This document shows positions 17,446 to 25,065 of a stretch of DNA of 34,362 bases, piece by piece (position 1 is the first letter of the stretch; each line of letters begins with the position of its first letter). The position numbers and the translations under genes are program-made. This DNA is from Actinomycetota bacterium. GTDB taxonomy: Bacteria; Actinomycetota; Acidimicrobiia; Acidimicrobiales; Ilumatobacteraceae. The notes under the pieces are model-generated. The model was not told where the DNA came from and searched no databases. It saw only the letters and a list, made by a program, of their open reading frames with translations. Location: assembly GCA_009700145.1 (NCBI GenBank), contig WLMQ01000004.1, positions 1 through 34,362 on the forward strand, in the 5' to 3' direction.

Positions 17446-19089
17446 CTAGTGATCAGTTGCTGGATTAGCAATTGACTTAGCCCAGCGATAGTCGGCTTTG
17501 CCTGATGGCGAACGGACGATGTGATCGACGTAGATGAATTCTTTCGGGAGTTTGTATCGGGCGATATGTTTGGCTGCTTCTTCAGTCAGATCTTGGTTTG
17601 TTGTCGGCGTGCTGGCGCGTAGCTGCACGATCGCCACAACTTCATTGCCCCAACGTTCACTTGGTCGTCCTGTAACGACGCAATCCAAAACCGCAGGATG
17701 AGATTTGACTGCCATTTCAACTTCTTCAGCAAAGATCTTTTCGCCACCCGAATTAATCGTCACCGAGTCACGCCCGCGCAGCTCAACGTGACCGTCGGTT
17801 GTCAGAACTGCTCGATCGCCGGGAACAACGTAACGAACTCCATTGATGACTGGATAAGTCTTCGCAGTCTTTGCAGCGTCGCCAAGATATCCGAGAGCTA
17901 AACGACCACTCTTTGCTAACCATCCGGCGTCTGGATGACCAGACTCGGTGTGACCTGGTTCGAGTACCTCAGACAGATCTTCGGAAAGGACATGGTTATT
18001 CGGAGACAGCGGAAAAGTTCCAGTTGATGCACCACCAACTGCCGACATGTGCGTCAATTGTCCACCAGCTTCCGATGAGCCCAGGCCATCGATGATCATC
18101 AGATGCGGCGCAAGTTGAAGCAGTTCATTTTTGTAGTGAGCAGAAAGTGCGGCACCACCAGAGATGACGACCGTCAAACTGGAGATGTCGTACGTACGAA
18201 CTTTGAGTTGATCAATGAGGGGTCGGGCAAAGGCGTCGCCGACGATGAGAAGAAAGTCAATCTTTTCTTTCTCAACCATTGACCAAATGTCGTCAGCATC
18301 TAGGCGTTCGGGAATCGATGGTACGAAAACAGTTCCACCGGCATTCCAACTACCGAAGGCCACCCAGTGGCCAGCACCGTGCATGAATGGCGGAGCGACG
18401 AGAGCCATGCGTCCTTTAGTTTCGGCTACGAAATCTTCAACTGATTGCGCAATACGAGAACCCCCGAAGCACTCGACAAGTGCGTCACCTTGGCGCCACA
18501 TAACACCTTTGGGCATACCAGTCGTTCCGCCTGTATACAAGATGTACAAGTCGTCAGGACTTGCTGGTGACGGCACATCATCACGAGAACTTTCGAGGGC
18601 GTCTTCATACCAGATAGCCCCGGGCAATAGTTCGTTATTCGACTCATCCTTTACTTGCAGCAAAAGAGTCAATTGAGGCGCTTGCGAAAGTACTGATTCA
18701 AGAACAGGGGCGAATGTTGAGTGGAAGACGATGATTGAAGCAGCTGAGTCGTTCAGTAAGTACGTCAACTCTTCGGCCACATACCGATAGTTCACATTGA
18801 ACGGTGCAACGCGCCCCTTGAATGCCCCGAGCATGCATTCGAGGTATTCATTTCCGTTGTGTAGATAAATGGCGAGATGATCTTGGCCACTTTCTTGTTG
18901 AGCGATTTGACTTCGTTCGGTATGACATCCGTAGCCGCGGTCGTTCAAAAAGTTGGCGAGACGACGAGTTCTTTCGGTGACTTCTTGCCACGAAAAACGA
19001 CGGTCTCGGAATACCAAGCAATCTTCATCAGGTCTCGATTTAGCGATGGCTTCGTGGATTTCTCCCACAGTGAACTGCTGCACCGCCAA
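17446..19089 (-). CDS. Fatty-acyl-CoA synthetase (FadD-like AMP-forming ligase)
   Basis: A 547-residue adenylate-forming ligase. The phosphate loop YTGGTTGMPKGV lies at 185-196, the SGGAALS segment near 310, DGLGSSEAGGQ near 335, the adenylate-binding GRDSVTINSGGEKIFAEEVE near 437 and the catalytic Lys in SPSGKADYRWAK near the C-terminus. It most resembles long-chain or steroid side-chain CoA ligases of actinobacteria. A His/Gln-rich stretch at 54-70 is unusual. The longest form uses TTG at 19089; GTG at 19083 is an equally plausible start. Its left end converges on the acyl-CoA dehydrogenase gene. Confidence 0.87.
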   Translation of the reverse strand: MAVQQFTVGEIHEAIAKSRPDEDCLVFRDRRFSWQEVTERTRRLANFLNDRGYGCHTERSQIAQQESGQDHLAIYLHNGNEYLECMLGAFKGRVAPFNVNYRYVAEELTYLLNDSAASIIVFHSTFAPVLESVLSQAPQLTLLLQVKDESNNELLPGAIWYEDALESSRDDVPSPASPDDLYILYTGGTTGMPKGVMWRQGDALVECFGGSRIAQSVEDFVAETKGRMALVAPPFMHGAGHWVAFGSWNAGGTVFVPSIPERLDADDIWSMVEKEKIDFLLIVGDAFARPLIDQLKVRTYDISSLTVVISGGAALSAHYKNELLQLAPHLMIIDGLGSSEAGGQLTHMSAVGGASTGTFPLSPNNHVLSEDLSEVLEPGHTESGHPDAGWLAKSGRLALGYLGDAAKTAKTYPVINGVRYVVPGDRAVLTTDGHVELRGRDSVTINSGGEKIFAEEVEMAVKSHPAVLDCVVTGRPSERWGNEVVAIVQLRASTPTTNQDLTEEAAKHIARYKLPKEFIYVDHIVRSPSGKADYRWAKSIANPATDH

Positions 19090-19138
19090 AACTTAGGGTT
19101 TATGTCGGTCCGTTTACGAGTCAGGACTGCGCCTCGGG

Positions 19139-20155
19139 ATGGCTATCGTCTGTGAGGTGAATAAAGATCAATCGCCAGTTACTGGCAAGTCACCACACGG
19201 AGTTGTCTTTGGGGTATTTATACCTCAGGGCTGGAAATTGGAATTGTCATCAATTTCTGAACCAGCAGACAAATGGAATAAGACCGTAGAGATCGCGGTT
19301 CTAGCCGATCAGTTGGGCTTCGACTCTTTGTGGGTCTACGACCACTTCCACAATGTTCCGCGACCGGCCCACGAAACAGTATTTGAATGTTGGGCAACCA
19401 TTGCCGCGATCAGTCAGCGAACCTCACGTATTCGCTTAGGTCAGATGGTTGGTTGTAATAGTTATCGCAATCCGGGACTACTCGCCAAGATTACCTCGAC
19501 TATCGACGTGATTTCTGGAGGGCGATTGGAATGGGGCATTGGTGCTGGATGGTACGAGAATGAGTATCGGGCCTATGGCTACGAGTTTCCGAAACCGAAA
19601 GATCGCATCGCTATGTTGCGCGAAACCGTCGAAATTGTTCGCAGTATGTGGACCGAGTCAGAAACCACTTACAAAGGCAAGCACTACGAAGTATTCCGAG
19701 CCAACTGTGATCCGAAGCCGTTACAAAAGCCGACTCCACCAATTTGGATTGGCGGAGGAGGAGAGCAGTTGACTCTTCGTGTTGTCGCACAATTGGCTGA
19801 CTGTTCAAACTTTGGCGGGACTCCTGAAGAATGGGCTCGTAAGCGAGAAACGCTGCTTGGTCATTGTCGGGTTGTCGGACGTGATCCGAGTGAGATTCGC
19901 ATGACATGGTCACCAGAGTTATTCATACGTGAAACAGAGCGCGAAATCATTGAACAGGCACCCAAGAGAATGTCCGACGAGTCGTTCGAAGATTGGCGCA
20001 ACGGCAATCTGGTGGGCACGCCAGATGAGGTGTCAGAAAAGATTGCGACATACCTAAAAATCGGCTGTAGCGGTTTTATACCGTGGAGCGCTGACTATCC
20101 GTCCTCTGAATCGATTGAGTTGTTTGCCAAAAAAGTGATGACGAACTTCAAGTAA
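19139..20155 (+). CDS. LLM-class F420-dependent oxidoreductase, third copy
   Basis: A 338-residue luciferase-like barrel. LGFDSLWVYDHFHNVPRP lies near residue 59, SRIRLGQMVGCNSYRNPGLLAK near 98, VISGGRLEWGIGAGWYENEYRAYGYEFP near 122 and PTPPIWIGGGGEQLTLR near 199, a layout typical of the TIGR03560-type F420 group. ATG at 19139 gives the longest form; GTG at 19157 would remove six residues. It is divergent from the acyl-CoA ligase gene (49-bp gap) and converges on the NodN-like hydratase gene with 10 bp between them. Confidence 0.85.
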   Translation: MAIVCEVNKDQSPVTGKSPHGVVFGVFIPQGWKLELSSISEPADKWNKTVEIAVLADQLGFDSLWVYDHFHNVPRPAHETVFECWATIAAISQRTSRIRLGQMVGCNSYRNPGLLAKITSTIDVISGGRLEWGIGAGWYENEYRAYGYEFPKPKDRIAMLRETVEIVRSMWTESETTYKGKHYEVFRANCDPKPLQKPTPPIWIGGGGEQLTLRVVAQLADCSNFGGTPEEWARKRETLLGHCRVVGRDPSEIRMTWSPELFIRETEREIIEQAPKRMSDESFEDWRNGNLVGTPDEVSEKIATYLKIGCSGFIPWSADYPSSESIELFAKKVMTNFK

Positions 20156-20165
20156 TTTCGTCGGC

Positions 20166-20624
20166 TCAGATGTACGAGCGGAAGATAATTTCAGCAACGC
20201 ACGATGGCTTGCTTGCGCCTTCGCATTCGAAGGTGAATTCCATTGTCATCTGAACTCCGTTGGCGATCTCTTCAACTTCGAGCAGTTTGACACCGAGCCG
20301 AATTTTCGAACCAACTGGAACGGGAGAAGGAAAACGGATTTTATTGGCTCCGTAGTTCACGCCCATGGAGAAACCTTCAATACGCACGACGGTGGGGTAC
20401 AGCATCGGTCCGAGTGACAGTGTCAAATAACCGTGGGCGATTGGCCCACCGAATGGCCCACTCTTGGCCCGCTCAACATCAACATGGATCCACTGGTGGT
20501 CGCCAGTCGCTTCAGCAAACTGGTTGACGCGTTCTTGGCTGACGTCAAAATATTCGCTATATCCGAGATGTTCTCCAACGGCGGCTTTGAGTCCATCGAC
20601 TCCGGTAATTACTCGTGCAGTCAT
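20166..20624 (-). CDS. MaoC/NodN-like (R)-hydratase
   Basis: A 152-residue single hotdog protein of the MaoC dehydratase family. The hydratase motif FAEATGDHQWIHVDVERA gives Asp42 and His47, followed by SGPFGGPIAHGYLTLSL. The QWIH form, in place of NPIH, marks the NodN-like branch. These enzymes hydrate 2-enoyl-CoA to (R)-3-hydroxyacyl-CoA; the exact substrate is unknown. It fits the neighbouring acyl-CoA dehydrogenase and ligase. Clear ATG start, no signal peptide. Confidence 0.87.
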   Translation of the reverse strand: MTARVITGVDGLKAAVGEHLGYSEYFDVSQERVNQFAEATGDHQWIHVDVERAKSGPFGGPIAHGYLTLSLGPMLYPTVVRIEGFSMGVNYGANKIRFPSPVPVGSKIRLGVKLLEVEEIANGVQMTMEFTFECEGASKPSCVAEIIFRSYI

Positions 20625-20671
20625 GTTTTTAGCCTAGTCATAGTCACCTTGATGCCACGAACAGCAAAGGA

Positions 20672-21118
20672 TTACGTATACCAAACCCTTTGGTGTTCTC
20701 GGCTGTGGGGATGAAGTAACAGCGCACAAAGTGCCGCTTCAAAGATGAATCCGATGGTGTCATTGCCAGTGATTTTGTCGAGGTTGCTGTAACCAGAGTA
20801 AGACCACAGAACCCAGATGCGCAGTGCGAAGGGCGAAAAGGCGGCGACTACGGCCAATTTGTAGCCGATCTTGCGGTCGTTGGCCATCAAGAAGCCGCCG
20901 CCAATAAAAGACCCCACGACGAGAATTCCGATGAGGCTGCCAAATGCTCCTTTGTCAACGCGGGCGTAGCCAATCCAGTCGCGTTTGTCCATAAAGCTAA
21001 TAAGAGCGAAAAAGCCATTCAGATACAGGAGCCATGTGGCGATCTGCATGGTTTGTGGTTGCATGCGGTCGAACCATTTGCGGGGGTTTAAATTCAGGTG
21101 TTTGCGACGCTCACTCAT
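20672..21118 (-). CDS. Hypothetical four-helix membrane protein
   Basis: I do not recognise this 148-residue protein. A basic N-terminus (MSERRKHLNLNPRKW) is followed by four hydrophobic segments at about 24-43, 57-79, 85-108 and 120-137. A short acidic/basic loop (DKRDWIGYARVDKG) lies between the first two helices. The C-terminal tail is His/Arg-rich. It lies 47 bp upstream of the NodN-like gene on the same strand and is divergent from era (82-bp gap). Position and composition favour a real gene, but no function can be assigned. Confidence 0.65.
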   Translation of the reverse strand: MSERRKHLNLNPRKWFDRMQPQTMQIATWLLYLNGFFALISFMDKRDWIGYARVDKGAFGSLIGILVVGSFIGGGFLMANDRKIGYKLAVVAAFSPFALRIWVLWSYSGYSNLDKITGNDTIGFIFEAALCALLLHPHSREHQRVWYT

Positions 21119-21200
21119 TCCTTAAGAGTGCCACATATCAACGTTCGGTTGCTGTTCATAACAGATAGTTGCTCAGATAGGACGGTAGGGTAACCAGCAA

Positions 21201-22040
21201 ATGCGCTCTGGATTTGTCACTCTCGTTGGTCGACCTAATGTCGGTAAGTCGACCTTGGTTAACGCGATTTGTGGCAAAAAGATTTCGATTGTTTCGGACA
21301 AGCCGCAAACCACTCGCCGCCAGGTTCGCGGAATTCTGACTCGTCCCGATAGTCAAATCGTGTTTGTTGATACACCAGGCCTACACAAACCAGTGAGCGC
21401 TTTGGGCGAGCGAGTCAACGCGGCCGCGATTGAAAGTATCAGCGAAGTTGATGTGTCTTGTCTGGTTCTTGATGCGACGATGCCTTTCGGATCAGGAGAT
21501 CAGTGGGTTGCAGATCGCCTTGACCTATCAAAAACAATCGTGATTGTGAACAAGACCGATGTCGCGAGCAAGAAGCAAGTTGTCAATCATCTCATCGCTT
21601 CTTCAGGTCTTGACGCGCTGGCATATTTCCCGATTTCTGCGAAGTCAGGACATGGCGTCGCAGATTTAGTGGCGCACATTCTTGAGCGTATGCCTGAAGG
21701 TCCGATGTACTACCCGGACGATATTGTCAGCGACTTACCAGAAGCTGATTTCGTCGCAGAGCTAGTGCGCGAGCAGTTGCTTGCTGCAACTCATGATGAA
21801 TTGCCGTATTCAATTGCCACAGTTGTAACTGAATGGGAATGGCCACGTATTCGATGCGAGATCATTGTGGAACGCGAAAGCCAAAAGGGAATGGTCATTG
21901 GCAAGGGTGGGGCAGTGCTCAAGATGGTCGGCACCGCAGTTCGTCAGCAACTTCCACCAGGCGTTTTCATTGAACTTCATGTCAAAGTTGATAAAGACTG
22001 GCAACGCAAACCCGATCGCGTCGAACGCCTCGGCTACTGA
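21201..22040 (+). CDS. era: GTPase Era
   Basis: A 279-residue Ras-like GTPase with a C-terminal KH domain, needed for 30S assembly. G1 is GRPNVGKS (10-17), G2 region KPQTTR (34-39), G3 DTPG (57-60), G4 NKTD (117-120) and G5 SAK (146-148). The KH loop VIGKGGAVLK spans 232-241. It is slightly shorter than the usual ~300 residues. In many bacteria era lies near phoH-ybeY and recO; here it is about 13 kb from the former and 6 kb from the latter, so the ancestral cluster appears to have been split. Confidence 0.94.
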   Translation: MRSGFVTLVGRPNVGKSTLVNAICGKKISIVSDKPQTTRRQVRGILTRPDSQIVFVDTPGLHKPVSALGERVNAAAIESISEVDVSCLVLDATMPFGSGDQWVADRLDLSKTIVIVNKTDVASKKQVVNHLIASSGLDALAYFPISAKSGHGVADLVAHILERMPEGPMYYPDDIVSDLPEADFVAELVREQLLAATHDELPYSIATVVTEWEWPRIRCEIIVERESQKGMVIGKGGAVLKMVGTAVRQQLPPGVFIELHVKVDKDWQRKPDRVERLGY

Positions 22041-22052
22041 TTCACTGAACCC

Positions 22053-22712
22053 TCAGCATGAAAAATTGCTGGGAAGAAGATTTGCGTAATCGTCGCACGC
22101 AACCGTTGCACCTGGTGTCGATAAGTCTCCGCGACCACGTGGCACCGACTGTGGTTCATTGTTGCTCGTGAAGCGAACCTGACCGACACCCGATTGTCGA
22201 GTCAAAGTTAAGACGATCTGAGCGACGGCTAGTCGTTGCTCACCACCTGGAAGATCGGTGATGAAGGTTCCAGGAAGCACAACTGTTGCGATTCCACGTT
22301 CAACAGTCACTTCTGCTGCGAATCCGACCGGTAACGCACTTCGTAACCCGGCTGCGGCGTCGCCTTCTGGTGGACCTTCGGACAGAGCAGCTAGTACCTG
22401 AGGAGCCGCCGCTGGACTCAGTAGTAGTCGATCAATTGGTACTACTTGGGTGCCTGCCACAAAAAACATGCTCACTATTTCGACTGGGATTGTTGATGAA
22501 CTCGTTGATGTGGTCGTTTCAATCACCGGTGATGTTGTGGTGCTGGCGGGCACTGTTGTCGGAGGTGAACTTGTCGTCGTGGCATTGAGCTCGTAGGGGA
22601 TTTTGTCGGTGTCAATTTGTTTGACGGATCCGTCACCAGGCAGTGAGCAACTTGACACGACTATCCCCAACGCGATGAAGATTCCTGCGACATTCAGCAG
22701 AGTTCGTTTCAT
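22053..22712 (-). CDS. GerMN-domain lipoprotein (reduced LpqB-like)
   Basis: A 219-residue lipoprotein. The signal peptide ends in VVSSC with lipidated Cys22. A Thr/Ser/Pro-rich linker covers about 45-77. The globular part (about 80-190) contains LLSPAAAPQVLAALSEGPPEGDAAAGLRSALP, then VERGIATVVLPGTF and EQRLAVAQIVLTLTRQSGVGQVRF, a GerMN domain. It overlaps the stop of the sensor kinase gene by 4 nt. Mycobacterial LpqB is a much larger GerMN lipoprotein encoded after the kinase mtrB, and this looks like a minimal counterpart; it may modulate the kinase outside the membrane (inference). Confidence 0.8.
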   Translation of the reverse strand: MKRTLLNVAGIFIALGIVVSSCSLPGDGSVKQIDTDKIPYELNATTTSSPPTTVPASTTTSPVIETTTSTSSSTIPVEIVSMFFVAGTQVVPIDRLLLSPAAAPQVLAALSEGPPEGDAAAGLRSALPVGFAAEVTVERGIATVVLPGTFITDLPGGEQRLAVAQIVLTLTRQSGVGQVRFTSNNEPQSVPRGRGDLSTPGATVACDDYANLLPSNFSC

Positions 22713-24094
22713 GACTTCTCCCCGGGGAATTCAATGACGAAACGGGCGCCACCTGAATTGGCATCTTCAACCCATGCCGATCCACCGTGAGCTCGCGCGT
22801 GCTCGGCGACTAATGCCAATCCGAGTCCAGTGCCACCAGCACGACTACGACCTGCAGAACCACGGGCGAAACGTTCAAAAATGCGTACCCGCTCGCTTTG
22901 CGCGACTCCTGGGCCCGAATCTTCAACTGACACTCTGGTGCTCCCATCGCGTTGATTTTCAATTTCAACCAACGAAACTCCGCCTCCGTGTATTCGCGCA
23001 TTTTCTAAGAGGTTGGCCATAATTCTTTCAAAGCGGCGTTTGTCTATTTTGATAAAACTGTCGGAACCTTGGCTCACAATGATTCGAATGTCGTCAACGC
23101 CATAACGCGATGCAATCCGCCGGATAAACGGGACGATGTCAATTTCTTCTTGATTGATATCAGAAATTCCAGCGTCAAGTCGGGAAAGTTCTAGGAGGTC
23201 AAGAACCATTTGATCAAAACGTCGAATTTGGGAGACAACGACGTCGAGGGCTTGTTGAGTACGGTCGGACAAATCTGCGCGGCGCGCATCTAAAACTTCT
23301 ACCGCTGCGGCGAGCGCAGTAATGGGCGATCTCAATTCATGGCTGACATCGGAAGCAAAGCGCACTTCGCGTTCAATGCGAGTTTGTACCGCGTCAGCCA
23401 TGTCATTGAATGACGAAACAAGGCGCGACAGATCGGGGTCATTTTCTTGTTCAAGGCGTGTATCGAGTCCGCCTTCGGCGATTTCACTTGCGGCTTCGCT
23501 GACTCGCTCTAAGGGTCGCATGAGACGGCGACTGACCCAAAGGCCAACTAGTGACGACAGCGAACCAACCACCAAGATTCCGAGTAAGAGTGTTGAACCA
23601 ATGATGGTCAATGTTCGTTCTTCGTCGGTTAACGGAAAAGCCTCGAAATACTGAGCGTTGATTTCGTTTATCGAGACACCGACAGCGATAAACGGTTCGC
23701 CGTCGATTGAGAAACGCTGGCGTGAAGTAATTCCCTGCAGCGTCGAGGCGACCAATTCTGCTGGCAACAGAATCTGAGTGTGGAGAATGTCTTGGGAAAA
23801 GTAGAGGTCTTCTGGTGACACGTGCAAGATCGCGAATCCGTTCGACTCGGTGCGAACCCCAGAAATTAATTCAAAGGCTTCAGTGCGTCGAGTTCGCAAT
23901 TGTGTACGGATCAACTGAGCATTATTGAAGGCCTGACGTTCAACGATCTCTTCACGGCGTTGAAGTAGGTAGGTCCGTGCCGTGAGATAACTCGCTCCTG
24001 AAAGCAGTAAAGCAGCGACAAGACCGGTCATCAAGAACAACAGAGTCACGCGGCTACGCAAACTCAGGTGACGGGCTCGGTCGGCTAAACGCAC
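22709..24094 (-). CDS. Sensor histidine kinase (HAMP/HisKA/HATPase), MtrB-like
   Basis: A 461-residue membrane kinase. TM1 spans about 16-36, an extracytoplasmic domain 37-160, TM2 161-186, HAMP 187-240 and HisKA 243-305 with phospho-acceptor His252 in SDVSHELRSPITAL. The ATPase domain shows NLLENARIHGG, DSGPGVA and GGTGLGLALVAEHARAHGG. GTG at 24092-24094 is the start. It is coupled by 4-nt overlap to a GerMN lipoprotein and divergent from an OmpR-type regulator across 268 bp. The extracytoplasmic stimulus is unknown. The mtrB symbol is not used because the operon order differs. Confidence 0.9.
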   Translation of the reverse strand: MRLADRARHLSLRSRVTLLFLMTGLVAALLLSGASYLTARTYLLQRREEIVERQAFNNAQLIRTQLRTRRTEAFELISGVRTESNGFAILHVSPEDLYFSQDILHTQILLPAELVASTLQGITSRQRFSIDGEPFIAVGVSINEINAQYFEAFPLTDEERTLTIIGSTLLLGILVVGSLSSLVGLWVSRRLMRPLERVSEAASEIAEGGLDTRLEQENDPDLSRLVSSFNDMADAVQTRIEREVRFASDVSHELRSPITALAAAVEVLDARRADLSDRTQQALDVVVSQIRRFDQMVLDLLELSRLDAGISDINQEEIDIVPFIRRIASRYGVDDIRIIVSQGSDSFIKIDKRRFERIMANLLENARIHGGGVSLVEIENQRDGSTRVSVEDSGPGVAQSERVRIFERFARGSAGRSRAGGTGLGLALVAEHARAHGGSAWVEDANSGGARFVIEFPGEKS

Positions 24095-24160
24095 CTATGT
24101 ATCTTGCCCGATTGGCGAGCCGATATGTGGGGCGAGATTTGACATGACCGTCAGTCGATG

Positions 24161-24205
24161 AAATAGAAAACGCCCGACTCGGACAATGTGCCAGCGAGTC
24201 GGGCG
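24161..24205 (-). terminator. Intrinsic terminator on the minus strand, upstream of the kinase gene
   Basis: CGCCCGACTCG (24171-24181) and CGAGTCGGGCG (24195-24205) form a perfect 11-bp GC-rich stem with a 13-nt loop. On the minus strand the stem is followed by TTTTCTATTT (24170-24161). No T run follows on the plus strand. Since no minus-strand gene ends here, the terminator must serve either a small RNA or the leader of the kinase operon, whose start codon lies 67 nt further on. Confidence 0.75.
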
Positions 24206-24310
24206 AAGAGTGGGTTCCGCTGGCCGGGGGAGATCAGGGGGAGGACGACCTCCACCGAACCAGCGTGAACAGTGGTCAGTTTCTCGGGCGTATGTGAAGG
24301 GACCGTGTGA
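24161..24310 (-). ncRNA. Candidate small RNA or attenuator leader, C-rich, ending at the terminator
   Basis: Read on the minus strand, the segment before the terminator carries two runs of five C (opposite 24237-24241 and 24226-24230). A 6-bp outer stem joins 24218-24223 with 24260-24265, and a GGAGG-ACGA-CCTCC hairpin (24240-24253, plus-strand letters) lies inside. C-rich stem-loops followed by an intrinsic terminator recall the actinobacterial 6C RNA, but there are only five Cs per run, so this is an analogy. The 5' end is unknown. An open frame of 60 codons (24151-24333, minus, TTG start) crosses the whole structure, so a small protein remains possible. Confidence 0.4.
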
Positions 24311-24330
24311 ATAGTGTGCGTTTTGTGTAA
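24305..24330 (+). promoter_or_regulatory. Three GTGTR-type direct repeats before the response regulator gene
   Basis: GTGTGA (24305-24310), GTGTGC (24314-24319) and GTGTAA (24325-24330) are in the same direction, 9 and 11 bp apart. Spacing near one helical turn suits tandem binding by an OmpR-family regulator, here perhaps its own product or the divergent kinase operon. The motif is short and the match to any known operator is not established. Confidence 0.3.
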
Positions 24331-24362
24331 CAAAGTGGAAATCTGAGCAAGAATATTGCCTA

Positions 24363-25055
24363 GTGAATTCTCTGCTGTTTATCGAAGATGACGATCAGAT
24401 CCGTCTGGCCCTACGCCTTGTTCTCGAGGACGAGGGTTACGAGGTTCGAGAAGCCGCCGATGGGCGGTCGGGATTGGCCGCTTTTCATGCTCTTGAGCCC
24501 GATCTTGTTTTGCTGGATATACGCCTCCCGGACATGTCGGGCTTTGATGTATGTCGCGCCCTGCGGGCGATGTCAATTGTGCCCATTGTGATGGTCACAG
24601 CTCAAACTGACACGCAAGACATGGTGACCGGGCTAGAAGCGGGTGCTGATGACTACGTCACTAAGCCAGTGGTACCGAAAGAACTTGCGGCGCGGGTGCG
24701 GGCTCATTTACGGCGGGCTCAACTACAAAATTTTTCACCGGGCGAGTCTCAGAGTGAGATTCTGGGTGACATCGATTTGCGTCGTGAGCAAGGTTTAGTT
24801 TTCAAAAACGGTCAAGAAATTTCATTGACAAAAACCGAGTTCAATTTGTTATGCGAATTTGCTGATCATCCCAATGTCGTTCTGTCGCGAGATCAATTGC
24901 TTGAACGGGTGTGGGGCTACGACTATTTGGGCGATAGCCGGCTGGTGGATGCCCACGTTCGACGCTTGCGAGTTAAAATTGAGGAACAGCCCGATGATCC
25001 GAAATTGATACTGACAGTTCGTGGCATTGGCTACCGGCTCATGCCGATTAGTTAG
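24363..25055 (+). CDS. OmpR-family response regulator
   Basis: A 230-residue two-domain regulator. The receiver domain has acidic residues 8-11 (IEDDD), phospho-acceptor Asp52 in LVLLDIRLP, Thr79 and Lys101 in DDYVTKP. The C-terminal winged helix (about 130-228) ends with RDQLLERVWGYDYLGDSRLVDAHVRRLRVKIEE and VRGIGYRL. It is most likely the partner of the divergent kinase. GTG at 24363 has no Shine-Dalgarno site. Its end converges on the dinG-like gene at 10 bp. Confidence 0.92.
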   Translation: MNSLLFIEDDDQIRLALRLVLEDEGYEVREAADGRSGLAAFHALEPDLVLLDIRLPDMSGFDVCRALRAMSIVPIVMVTAQTDTQDMVTGLEAGADDYVTKPVVPKELAARVRAHLRRAQLQNFSPGESQSEILGDIDLRREQGLVFKNGQEISLTKTEFNLLCEFADHPNVVLSRDQLLERVWGYDYLGDSRLVDAHVRRLRVKIEEQPDDPKLILTVRGIGYRLMPIS

Positions 25056-25065
25056 ATAGAAAATT

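Noticed and set aside
24151-24333. 60-codon minus-strand frame as a definite small protein
   Set aside because: It starts with TTG, has no ribosome site and runs through a perfect terminator stem and its T run, so the transcript would end before the stop codon. It is kept only as an alternative in the RNA entry.
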